Below the pieces are notes generated by a model, which saw only the letters and a list, made by a program, of their open reading frames with translations, was not told the origin of the DNA and did not search any database. Positions 41,059 through 49,018 of a stretch of DNA of 64,000 nucleotides are shown in pieces (positions within the stretch are counted from its first letter, which is position 1; every line of letters starts with the position of its first letter). The stretch comes from Amaricoccus sp003258405 (GTDB lineage: Bacteria; Pseudomonadota; Alphaproteobacteria; Rhodobacterales; Rhodobacteraceae). The DNA lies in assembly GCF_043226085.1 (NCBI RefSeq), contig NZ_CP171225.1, positions 620,001-684,000 of the forward strand, given 5' to 3'. A program made the position numbers and the translations under genes.

Positions 41059-42105
41059 ATGAAGAAGCGCACGCTTGGCCGGAGCGATCTGGTCGTCAGC
41101 GAATTCTGCCTTGGCTCCATGACCTGGGGCAGCCAGAACACGATGGAAGAGGGGCATGCCCAGATCGACTGCGCGCTCGATCACGGCATGAATTTCATTG
41201 ATACCGCCGAGCTTTACCCCACTACGCCGCAATCGCCGGGCACGGTGGGCCAGACAGAGCTCATCATCGGCGAATGGTTCGCAAGAACCGGCCGCCGCAG
41301 TGAGGTGATCCTCGCAAGCAAGATCGTCGGCCCCGGCAATTCGACCGTCCGTCCGCCGAAGACCGGCCCGATCTCGCCCGAGACGCTGCGCGTGGCCCTC
41401 GAGGCAAGCCTCCGGAAGCTCAAGACCGACTACATCGACCTCTATCAGCTCCACTGGCCGAACCGCGGCTCCTACCACTTCCGCCAGAACTGGAGCTTCG
41501 ATCCGAGCGGCCAGCCGAAGGATCAGCGCGGCGAGTTCCGCGAGATCCTCGAGACGATCGCGGGCTTCGTCGCCGAGGGCAAGATTCGCCATTTCGGCCT
41601 CTCGAACGAGAGCTGCTGGGGAGCCGCGGTCTGGCTCGAGGTGGCGGAGGCCCACGGCCTGCCGCGCGTGGTCTCGATCCAGAACGAATACAATCTCCTC
41701 TGCCGGCATTTCGACCTCGATCTCGCCGAGCTCAGCCATCAGGAGGATGTGGGTCTGCTCGCCTATTCACCGCTCGCCGCCGGGCTCCTGACCGGCAAGT
41801 ATGCCGGGGGTGCCGTCCCCGAGGGCAGCCGCGCGAGCATCAACCCGACGCTCCACCACCGCCGCACGGAACAGGCGGAAGCCGCGACCGAAGCCTACGC
41901 CGCGCTCGCCCGCGCCCACGGTCTGGAGCCAGCGCATCTGGCGCTCGCCTTCTGCGCCAGCCGCCCGTTCATGGGTTCGGTGATTCTCGGGGCGACCTCG
42001 GTGGAGCAGCTCGCCACCGACATCGCGGCCGCGGAGATCACCCTGACGGACGACGTCCGCTCCGGCATCGAGGAGATCCGGCGGACCTACCCGATGCCGA
42101 TGTAG
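41059..42105 (+). CDS. Aldo/keto reductase
   Basis: The 348-residue NADPH-dependent oxidoreductase has a TIM barrel with the catalytic tetrad in FIDTAELYP (Asp, Tyr), VILASKIVGP (Lys) and LYQLHWPNR (His). The Tas-like features are the PTTPQSPGTVGQTE loop after the first pair and the QNEYNLLCRHFD segment. ATG 41059 has GAGGA upstream and lies 54 bases after btuD, so it could be read through from the riboswitch operon, but nothing links it to cobalamin. Its substrate is unknown. Confidence 0.93.
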   Translation: MKKRTLGRSDLVVSEFCLGSMTWGSQNTMEEGHAQIDCALDHGMNFIDTAELYPTTPQSPGTVGQTELIIGEWFARTGRRSEVILASKIVGPGNSTVRPPKTGPISPETLRVALEASLRKLKTDYIDLYQLHWPNRGSYHFRQNWSFDPSGQPKDQRGEFREILETIAGFVAEGKIRHFGLSNESCWGAAVWLEVAEAHGLPRVVSIQNEYNLLCRHFDLDLAELSHQEDVGLLAYSPLAAGLLTGKYAGGAVPEGSRASINPTLHHRRTEQAEAATEAYAALARAHGLEPAHLALAFCASRPFMGSVILGATSVEQLATDIAAAEITLTDDVRSGIEEIRRTYPMPM

Positions 42106-42118
42106 GCGCGCGCGCCGC

Positions 42119-42139
42119 GGGGCGCCAGAAGGGCGCCCC
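42119..42139. terminator. Hairpin between convergent genes
   Basis: GGGGCGCC (42119-42126) and GGCGCCCC (42132-42139) form an 8-bp stem with a 5-nt loop between the aldo/keto reductase stop (42105) and the acyltransferase stop (42149). Confidence 0.6.
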
Positions 42140-42148
42140 CGGCCGGGC

Positions 42149-43336
42149 TCAGGCCATGAGGTTGCGCGGCTCGGCTGCGCCGGGCGCGCTCCGGGCCGTC
42201 TTCGGCCCGGTCCGCCCGCCGCTCAGCACCGAGAAGAGCCGGGGCGTTGCATGCCGCATCAGATGCGCGGCGAGCGCGATGACCGCAATCGTGACGATCA
42301 CCGTCCCGAAGTAGACCGCGAGATGCACCAGGCTTCCCGCCGGATCAAGCAGCCGGCCAAAGAGCATCTTCACCACGATGATCGGGGGGAAATGCGCGCA
42401 GTGCATGAAGAACGCCATGTAGGAGACCTGCGGCGTGATCGCCCCGAGCAGCCCCCCCATGAGCAAAGGGGCAGCACTCCAGACCGTCACCAGCCCGACA
42501 ATCCGCATGAGGCAGGTCGCGATGTAGAGCCCCCGGCTCTCGGGCTCGATATCGAGAAGGGCCGGCGCCAGGCTCCGCAGCAGCACGAGGAGCAGGAACA
42601 CCGCCAGCAGCGGCAGCACCCAGCGCCGCGGCAGATCCCGCCGCCAGCCATGCACCGCAAAGGCCGCACCGAGCGTGAAGAAGCCGACCACATCGAGCTT
42701 GGTGAAGATCCAGAGGTCGTGCTCGGCAAACCAGAGCACCAGAAGCCCCAGAAGCAGCGGCACCGGCACCCGGCTCACCAGCAGCCAGATCAGCGGCGAG
42801 ATCAGCACCGTGACAATGAGATCGCGCACGAACCAGAGCTGGATCGCCAGCGGAAATCCGTCGATCCCGAGCCAGGCATTGCCGATCGAGCGCACGAGAT
42901 TGCCGTCCGCCGGGGCGAAAACATCCGAATACTGCCCCGGCAGCAACCGGAAGAGCGCATAGCCCAGCAGCATGAAGACCGTGCTCCAGATCAGGAACGG
43001 CAGGCCAAGCGAGCGCACCCGGCTTTTCACCTTGCGCAGGAAGTCGGGCGCCTTGCCCGGCCGGGCGCCCATGAAGAACAGATACCCCGAAATCGCGCTG
43101 AGCGCGGGCACCGCCGTGAAACCGAGGAAATGGATGTAGGAGACGACGATCGCGGCGAAGGCTTCGTCCTGCCCGACATAGCCCAGGTTCGGATTGTAGT
43201 TCGCGCCATAGAGCCCGCCGAAATGCAGCAGCACCAGAAGCAGAACCAGCAGGATCCGCAGAAAGTCGATACGCTCATGCTCCTCTGCCGAAAGCCTGAC
43301 CGCCGTGGCTCCCCGGACACCATCCTGTCCCGACAT
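42149..43336 (-). CDS. Acyltransferase 3 family membrane protein
   Basis: The 395-residue protein has about ten hydrophobic segments. RIDFLRILLVLLLVLLHFGG near the N-terminus is the first helix with the His typical of acyltransferase 3 proteins. The N-terminal half continues with ALSAISGYLFFMGARPGKAP and LPFLIWSTVFMLLGYALF. These enzymes O-acylate surface glycans, glucans or antibiotics, transferring acyl groups across the membrane. No glycan cluster is nearby, so the acceptor is unknown. ATG 43336 has GGGAGA upstream; the frame opens at 43369. An AT-rich promoter-like stretch at 43370-43460 lies upstream. Confidence 0.88.
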   Translation of the reverse strand: MSGQDGVRGATAVRLSAEEHERIDFLRILLVLLLVLLHFGGLYGANYNPNLGYVGQDEAFAAIVVSYIHFLGFTAVPALSAISGYLFFMGARPGKAPDFLRKVKSRVRSLGLPFLIWSTVFMLLGYALFRLLPGQYSDVFAPADGNLVRSIGNAWLGIDGFPLAIQLWFVRDLIVTVLISPLIWLLVSRVPVPLLLGLLVLWFAEHDLWIFTKLDVVGFFTLGAAFAVHGWRRDLPRRWVLPLLAVFLLLVLLRSLAPALLDIEPESRGLYIATCLMRIVGLVTVWSAAPLLMGGLLGAITPQVSYMAFFMHCAHFPPIIVVKMLFGRLLDPAGSLVHLAVYFGTVIVTIAVIALAAHLMRHATPRLFSVLSGGRTGPKTARSAPGAAEPRNLMA

Positions 43337-43615
43337 CAATCCAATCTCCCCCGCCCCATGCACACGCACACTTGTTGAAGAGAATTATTCATCGGTTCTT
43401 ATGGTTAAAACAATTCAACACATGAACACCAAAACTTGATCGTCGCGTGAACTTGAAGCTATTCCCTTCTTTTCTTCGCAAAACCAGCGCCGCCCGTCGC
43501 GCGACGAATGCGCGTGAAGGTTAACGGATTGGCGCCCCGCGCACCCTGACAAAGCCGGATTGTCGTTCCGCGCGTTCCGGTCTACCCCTTGCCCCCGACT
43601 CGCAAGGGGATCGCC

Positions 43616-44575
43616 ATGAGGAACGCAGAAGCCGTCACCTTCGCCGGCGCCACGCTCGATCGCGCCGCCGAGCTCCGCGCCGATCCCGGCAGGCTCGCAG
43701 ACCTCGCAGCCCGGCCGGAGGCCCGCTGCCTGCCGCTCTGGCGCAACCGCCCGCTGTTTGATGCGGGCGCCGCGAGCGCACTCGCCTGGCTGCCCCTCGA
43801 TGCCCCGGTCTTCGGCCCGGCGCAGGGGCCTGCGTTTTTCCTCGGCCTCGAGGCCGGCGCGCCGCGCTTTGCCCGCGTGGTGCCCGACTGGCCGGGCGCA
43901 CCCGACGATGCCGGCGGTTTCATCGATCAGAGCCAGACGCCGCACCCCGGCCTGCCGGAAAACCTCGTCTTCGCCGAGCTCCGCGCGATGATGGCCGGGC
44001 TCTCCGCCGCCGATGCCGGCAATGCCGCCACCGCGCGCGGCCTCTTCGCCTGGCACGAGACCCACGGCCACTGCGCCCGCTGCGGCGCGGCCTCGGAGGT
44101 CGAGGAGGCCGGGTGGCGCCGCGGCTGCCCCGCCTGCGGCGCGAAGCATTTCCCCCGCACAGATCCGGTCGTCATCATGCTGGTGACCCACGGCAATTCG
44201 GTGCTGCTCGGCCGCTCGCCCGGCTGGCCCGAGGGCATGTATTCCCTGCTCGCGGGCTTCATGGAGCCCGGCGAGAGCATCGAGGCCGCGGTGCGCCGCG
44301 AGACCTTCGAGGAAGCCGGCATTGCCGTCGGCGAGGTGCGCTACCTCGCAAGCCAGCCCTGGCCCTTCCCCTCGAGCCTGATGATCGGCTGCCAGGGCAT
44401 GGCGCTCACCCACGAAATCCGCCGCGACCCGGCCGAGCTCGAGGATGCGCTCTGGATGACCCGCGAGGCGGTGCACGAAAGCCTCGCGCGCCCCGGCGGG
44501 CCGGTCCGCCCTGCCCGCAAGGGCTCGATCGCCCGCTTTCTCGTCGATCGCTGGCTCGCGGACCGGCTCGACTGA
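43616..44575 (+). CDS. nudC: NAD+ diphosphatase (Nudix hydrolase)
   Basis: NudC cleaves NAD(H) and can remove NAD caps from RNA. The 319-residue protein has a zinc ribbon (HCARCGA ... CPACGAKHFPRTDP), the Nudix box GFMEPGESIEAAVRRETFEE (about 218-237), and the family-specific SQPWPFPSSLM segment after it. ATG 43616 has AAGGGG upstream; the frame open from 43589 is not needed. It is convergent with the HlyD-type gene. All metal-binding Glu residues of the Nudix box are present. Confidence 0.96.
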   Translation: MRNAEAVTFAGATLDRAAELRADPGRLADLAARPEARCLPLWRNRPLFDAGAASALAWLPLDAPVFGPAQGPAFFLGLEAGAPRFARVVPDWPGAPDDAGGFIDQSQTPHPGLPENLVFAELRAMMAGLSAADAGNAATARGLFAWHETHGHCARCGAASEVEEAGWRRGCPACGAKHFPRTDPVVIMLVTHGNSVLLGRSPGWPEGMYSLLAGFMEPGESIEAAVRRETFEEAGIAVGEVRYLASQPWPFPSSLMIGCQGMALTHEIRRDPAELEDALWMTREAVHESLARPGGPVRPARKGSIARFLVDRWLADRLD

Positions 44576-44583
44576 GGGGACCC

Positions 44584-44607
44584 GGGAGGCCCCTTCCGGA
44601 GCCTCCC
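44584..44607. terminator. Terminator hairpin between nudC and the HlyD-type gene
   Basis: GGGAGGC (44584-44590) and GCCTCCC (44601-44607) pair across a 10-nt loop in the 38-base gap between convergent stops at 44575 and 44614. Confidence 0.6.
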
Positions 44608-44613
44608 CTCCTC

Positions 44614-45846
44614 TCAGTGCCCCGAGAAGACCAGCGTCATGATCGGCATCAGCATCACCTGGATGCGCAGGATCAGCGCGTGGATGAAGCCGACCGTGTC
44701 CACCAGATGCAGGAAGAGATAGGTCCCGAGCCCGAGATCCTCCTCCGCCAGCCGCTCGTGATTGTCGGTATAGGCATTCGCCACACACTTGCTGCCGGGC
44801 AGGATATCGTCGAGCTGTCCGGCATAGAGCGGCTCCATGAACACCGTGATCGTGCCGGGCCTTGCGCTGTCCTGGGCGTCCATCAGCCCATCGGCCGGCC
44901 GGATCTGACCAGCCGCGATCACGTCCTGCACATCCGTCACCACCATCGGGATGACGGTGAAGGCCTTCGACGCGCAGGAAATCTCCGCCGCCATCCCCGG
45001 CTTGATGACACTCGCCGAAAGCTGGTCGAAGCCCGCCTGCACCCGGTCGCGCCCGGCATCGAGCGGCACGAGAATGCCTGCGGGCCGCAGGATCGGGCTC
45101 ACGTAATCGCCCGGCCGCAAGGTGAACTGCTCGAGCCGCCCGGTCACGCCCGCATAGACAACCGTCTTGGAGAGCTCGACCTCGGCCTGCCGCTGCGCGG
45201 CCTCGGCGCTCGCGAGCTGCGCGGGCAGCACGGTCTTGAAATTGTTCTCCGCCACCGTCTTCTGCGCCCGCGCCGCCTCGAGCGAGCCGAAACGGCCATC
45301 CGCGAGGTTCTGGAGCCTCTCGAGCTCGCGGGTTGTCACCACATCGGGATTGCGTTTGCGCAGCTCGGTCTTGGTCTCGAGCTCGTCGAGCGCCTGCTGA
45401 TAGGCGCCCTCGGCCTGGTGAATCGTCCCGTCGGCCACCGCGATCTGCGCCTGCGCGATGGCAAAGGCCGCCTCGGCCTCCACCACGCGCTGCTTCGCCG
45501 CATCGACCGCCGCCTGCTGGCTCGAATCATCGAAGGCGAAGATCGGCTTGCCCGCCTCCACCACGTCGCTGTTCGCGGCATAGACCTCGCGAACCCGCCC
45601 GCCGCCTTCGGGCAGGATCGAGACGGTGCGGAAGAAGGGCGAGGCATTGGTCGTCGAGGGGTGGAAATAGAAGACAATGGTGATGAGCGTCACCGTCAGC
45701 ATCACGCAGGCGGTGATTCCCCACCGCAACTCGTACCACATGGTGAAGAAGGTGATTTCATGACCCCAGCGCTTGCCCTGGAAATGGCGGCGCAGCAGGT
45801 AGTCGGGCAGGATCGTGAGCAGGGAACAGAGTACGAGCTCGACCAT
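44614..45846 (-). CDS. HlyD-family membrane fusion protein
   Basis: The 410-residue protein has two N-terminal hydrophobic segments (VELVLCSLLTILPDYLL and TACVMLTVTLITIVFYF). A biotinyl-lipoyl-like half follows (VREVYAANSDVVEAGKPIFA), then a long coiled coil (about 115-215, from QQAAVDAAKQRVVEAEAAFA to the matching return helix) and the second lipoyl half (VYAGVTGRLEQFTLRPGDYV). A hydrophobic C-terminal segment ends the protein, unusual for plain MFPs. GGGAGG lies nine bases before ATG 45846, inside the end of the upstream gene. It probably works with the small membrane protein just upstream, as E. coli YiaV does with YiaW. No ATPase or MFS pump is adjacent. Confidence 0.85.
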   Translation of the reverse strand: MVELVLCSLLTILPDYLLRRHFQGKRWGHEITFFTMWYELRWGITACVMLTVTLITIVFYFHPSTTNASPFFRTVSILPEGGGRVREVYAANSDVVEAGKPIFAFDDSSQQAAVDAAKQRVVEAEAAFAIAQAQIAVADGTIHQAEGAYQQALDELETKTELRKRNPDVVTTRELERLQNLADGRFGSLEAARAQKTVAENNFKTVLPAQLASAEAAQRQAEVELSKTVVYAGVTGRLEQFTLRPGDYVSPILRPAGILVPLDAGRDRVQAGFDQLSASVIKPGMAAEISCASKAFTVIPMVVTDVQDVIAAGQIRPADGLMDAQDSARPGTITVFMEPLYAGQLDDILPGSKCVANAYTDNHERLAEEDLGLGTYLFLHLVDTVGFIHALILRIQVMLMPIMTLVFSGH

Positions 45847-45850
45847 CGGC

Positions 45851-46351
45851 TCAGACCTCCCGCCCGGCAGAGGGCGCCCCATGGGGCGTGCCCTCCGGCG
45901 GCACGGCGGGATCGGCCCGCACCTCCGGCGCCGGATCGCGATGGCGCTCGGGTTCGGACGCCCCGGTCATCCCCAGCGGGGCGTGATCCACATCCGGCGG
46001 CACGCGCCGCCCCTCGCGCCGCTCAAGCGAATCCGCGATCGCATTGAGCGGCGTCGTGAGATCGGGCCAGCGCACCACGGCGATGAAGAGGGCCGCAACC
46101 CAGAAGATGTTGTTGTGGGTGAAGAGCGCCAGCAGCGCGAGGATCGTCACCGCCTGCTGCTGCGTGTGGTTGCTCGAATGCGCCATGCGCTCGGGCACCG
46201 CATGGAGCCTGAGGTAGAGATCCCCCACGAGCAGAAGGATCCCGATCATGAGCACCACCGTGACGGTGAAGAGCGTATCGCTCCCATCCGGACCGGGGAG
46301 ATACCACGGGATATGGTGTGGTGCCATCGGGTGCATTTCGCCCGCCATCAA
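45851..46351 (-). CDS. Small inner-membrane protein resembling DUF3302/YiaW, partner of the HlyD-type protein
   Basis: The 166-residue protein has two hydrophobic segments (SDTLFTVTVVLMIGILLLV and FTHNNIFWVAALFIAVV) joined by HAVPERMAHSSNHTQQQAV. The loop and second helix resemble YiaW, where HDIPYLIAKKRNH is followed by LFTLHVIWPFLWIWA. The last 55 residues are a Pro/Glu/Arg-rich cytoplasmic tail. The gene ends four bases before the HlyD-type start, and E. coli also has YiaW next to YiaV, so I infer a membrane complex. Function is unknown. Confidence 0.75.
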   Translation of the reverse strand: MMAGEMHPMAPHHIPWYLPGPDGSDTLFTVTVVLMIGILLLVGDLYLRLHAVPERMAHSSNHTQQQAVTILALLALFTHNNIFWVAALFIAVVRWPDLTTPLNAIADSLERREGRRVPPDVDHAPLGMTGASEPERHRDPAPEVRADPAVPPEGTPHGAPSAGREV

Positions 46352-46586
46352 CTGGAACTCCGACCTGCCTGCGCTGGATTTTCACGAGAGAGTTATCGGG
46401 CAGCCCCGCCGCGCGCAAATAAAAACCGGTGCCGAATAAAAACCGGCGCAAGGTCAGCGGCTCAGCGGCAGGGATCGAGAACGCGGGCATCGCCGCGTCC
46501 CCGGCCCCCCCCCTGTATGGACTTCACAGCCGCCGCGTCCTACGCAAACCTCTCCACCGGAGCCGGAGACACGCCCGAGAGGCCCC

Positions 46587-47297
46587 ATGACCCAGGATTC
46601 TGCCGCCAAGTTCGACACCTCCCGCGCCGGGGAATACGCCGAACAGGCCCGCATCGCGCTGGCAGGATACGATGCCTGCCACGAGCTTTCCGCCTGCATG
46701 CTCTCCGCGGCCCTCGGCGCGGGCGGCAGCGCACGGGTGCTTGTCGCCGGCGCGGGCGGCACCGCGGGCGAGATCGTTGCCGCCGCGCGCCTCGAACCGG
46801 GCTGGACCTTCACCGCCGTCGATCCCTCCCCGCCGATGCTGGCTCTCGCCCGCGACCGGCTCGCGGCCGAGGGCCTCGCCGCGCGGGTCGAGACCGTGCC
46901 CGCCACCGTGGCCGATCTCGATCCGCGGCCCGGCTTCGATGCCGCCATCCTGATCGGCGTCCTGCACCATCTGCCGGGCGATGCGGCGAAGCGCGCGCTT
47001 CTCGGCCAGATCGCGCAACGCCTGCGCCCCGGCGCGCCGCTCGTGCTCGCGGGCAACGTCCGCCCCTATGCCTCCGAGCCGCTGCTGCTCGCGGCCTGGG
47101 CCGCCCGCTGGCGGATGCACGGCGCCGCGCCGGAGGAGGTCGAGACGAAGATGGCGAAGATCCTTCAGGGCGCCGAGCCCCCCGCCTCGGAGGACGCGCT
47201 GGCCGCCCTGCTCACCGGCGCGGGCTTCGGAGCCCCGCTCCGCTTCTTCGTGAGCCTCTTCTGGGGCGCCTGGCTCGCCCGCCGCGCCGAAGGTTGA
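46587..47297 (+). CDS. Class I SAM-dependent methyltransferase
   Basis: The 236-residue protein has a Rossmann-like SAM-binding core: motif I VLVAGAGGTAGEIVAA (about 50-65), motif II FTAVDPSPPMLALARDRL, and DAAILIGVLHHLPGD (motif IV) with LRPGAPLVLAGNVR after it. It has no signal peptide or membrane segment. The substrate is not predictable from sequence; the segment PRPGFDAAILIG and the C-terminal FWGAWLARR gave no known subfamily. It precedes pheA by about 60 bases on the same strand. Confidence 0.87.
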   Translation: MTQDSAAKFDTSRAGEYAEQARIALAGYDACHELSACMLSAALGAGGSARVLVAGAGGTAGEIVAAARLEPGWTFTAVDPSPPMLALARDRLAAEGLAARVETVPATVADLDPRPGFDAAILIGVLHHLPGDAAKRALLGQIAQRLRPGAPLVLAGNVRPYASEPLLLAAWAARWRMHGAAPEEVETKMAKILQGAEPPASEDALAALLTGAGFGAPLRFFVSLFWGAWLARRAEG

Positions 47298-47358
47298 TCT
47301 TTTCCCGCGCCGCCAATACTGCATCGGGCCTCAAGATCCCCGATGCGAGTGCAGAGCC

Positions 47359-48219
47359 ATGACCAGTCCCAAAGGGCGGATTTCCTTCCAGGGCGTCCCG
47401 GGCGCCTATTCCCACCAGGCCTGTTCCGAGGCCTATCCGGACTACGAGGCGCTGCCCTGCAACACCTTCGAGGGCGCGATTGCCGCGGTGGAGGAGGGCC
47501 GGGCCGATCTCGCCATGCTGCCGGTCGAGAATTCGACCTACGGCCGCGTCGCCGACATCCACCACCTGTTGCCCGAATCCGGCCTCCACATCATCGGCGA
47601 GCATTTCCTGCGGGTGCACATCAACCTCCTCGCCCACCCCGGCACCCGGATCAGCGACATCCGGAGCGCGATGAGCCACACCGTGCTGCTCGGCCAGTGC
47701 CGCGGCTTCCTGCGCGAACACGGCATCACGCCGCGCACCGCCGCCGACACCGCGGGCGCCGCCCAGGCGGTCGCCGCGCAGGACGATCCCTCGCTCGCCG
47801 CCCTGGCCTCGGAGCTCGCGGGCTCGATCTACGGCCTCGAGGTGCTCGCCCGCCATATCGAGGATCAGTCGAACAACACCACCCGCTTCCTGGTGATGTC
47901 GCCCGATCCCGCGCCCGCGCCTCCGGGGGACGTGCTCACCACCTTCGTCTTCCGCGTCCGCAACATCCCCGCCGCGCTCTACAAGGCGATGGGGGGCTTC
48001 GCGACCAACGGCATCAACATGACGAAGCTCGAGAGCTACATGATCGGCGGCCAGTTCACCGCGACCCAGTTCTACGCTGACATCGAGGGCCACCCGGACG
48101 ACGCGCCCGTCCGCCGCGCGCTCGAGGAGCTCGAGTTCTTCACCTCGATGACCAAGGTGCTCGGCACCTACCCCGCCCACCCCTTCCGCCGCAGCCAGCG
48201 CAACGGCTACGACGACTGA
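47359..48219 (+). CDS. pheA: Prephenate dehydratase
   Basis: PheA converts prephenate to phenylpyruvate in phenylalanine synthesis. The 286-residue protein has the catalytic domain (ISFQGVPGAYSHQACSEAYP, MLPVENSTYGRVADIHHLLP, and NNTTRFLVM with the essential Thr-Arg-Phe). A C-terminal ACT domain (FVFRVRNIPAALYKAMGGFA, NMTKLESYMI) gives feedback inhibition by phenylalanine. There is no chorismate mutase domain. The cytochrome c gene follows after about 150 bases; the same neighbour pair is known from Rhodobacter. Confidence 0.97.
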   Translation: MTSPKGRISFQGVPGAYSHQACSEAYPDYEALPCNTFEGAIAAVEEGRADLAMLPVENSTYGRVADIHHLLPESGLHIIGEHFLRVHINLLAHPGTRISDIRSAMSHTVLLGQCRGFLREHGITPRTAADTAGAAQAVAAQDDPSLAALASELAGSIYGLEVLARHIEDQSNNTTRFLVMSPDPAPAPPGDVLTTFVFRVRNIPAALYKAMGGFATNGINMTKLESYMIGGQFTATQFYADIEGHPDDAPVRRALEELEFFTSMTKVLGTYPAHPFRRSQRNGYDD

Positions 48220-48366
48220 AACCCGCAACACCGGAAGAAAAAACCGCCGGTTCCGCCCGCTGCGGCCTGCATCTCCGCCTTGCGTCACCTGCTGCGTTGC
48301 GGCTAGAAGAACGCGACGGAAACAGGCCGGCCGCACGGGGCCATGCAGCAGAGGTGTGTCCAACCC

Positions 48367-48870
48367 ATGAACACTATGGAGATTACGAAATTCGTCGGCG
48401 CCATCTGTGGCGCCCTGCTGGTGTTCCTGCTGATCAACTTGGTCTCGAACGGAATTTTCGACACTCACAGCGAAATGGTCGCCTACACGGTCGAGGTTCC
48501 CGACGAGAGCGCGGGCGACGCCGCTGAAGCCGACGCCGCGCCGGTCGATGTCGCCGCCCTCGTCGCCGCCGCCGATCCCGCCGCGGGCGAGAAGGTCTTC
48601 AAGAAATGCGCCGCCTGCCACAAGGTCGACGGCAGCAACGCGGTCGGCCCGCACCTCGACGGCGTCGTCGGCCGCGAAGCCGGCACCGTGCCGGACTTCG
48701 CCTATTCCGATGGCATGAAGGCCCACGGCCCCTGGACGCCGGATGCGCTCTTCGCCTTCCTCGCCGACCCCAAGGGCGTCGTCTCCGGCACCAAGATGTC
48801 CTTCGCCGGCCTCAAGAAGGAAGACGACCGCGCCAACCTGATCGCCTATCTCGAGACCATCTCGCAGTAA
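48367..48870 (+). CDS. cycM: Membrane-anchored cytochrome c (cytochrome c-y / c552 type)
   Basis: The 167-residue protein has an uncleaved N-terminal anchor (FVGAICGALLVFLLINLVS, about 9-27). An Ala/Asp/Val-rich flexible linker (about 45-72) follows, then a class I cytochrome c domain with heme site CAACH (about residue 81) and the distal Met ligand in GTKMSFAGL. This layout is that of the electron carriers c-y and c552, which shuttle electrons between the bc1 complex and oxidases. The start at ATG 48367 (MNTMEITKF) is chosen because it leads straight into the anchor. pheA lies upstream. Confidence 0.93.
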   Translation: MNTMEITKFVGAICGALLVFLLINLVSNGIFDTHSEMVAYTVEVPDESAGDAAEADAAPVDVAALVAAADPAAGEKVFKKCAACHKVDGSNAVGPHLDGVVGREAGTVPDFAYSDGMKAHGPWTPDALFAFLADPKGVVSGTKMSFAGLKKEDDRANLIAYLETISQ

Positions 48871-48890
48871 GCACGCCACAGGCATTTCGA

Positions 48891-48925
48891 CGTGAGGGCG
48901 GCGGATCCCATTCGCCGCCCTCACG
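48891..48925 (+). terminator. Terminator after the cytochrome c gene
   Basis: CGTGAGGGCGGCG (48891-48903) and CGCCGCCCTCACG (48913-48925) make a 13-bp perfect stem with a 9-nt loop, 20 bases after the stop at 48870. Confidence 0.8.
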
Positions 48926-49018
48926 CGTTCCTGTGCCCCTCCGGCCCAGATCGCGCTTTACGTGCAGGCCCTGCGCAGTAAAGTCGCGGGAACCAGATCC
49001 CGCAGAACCGGAAGCTCC

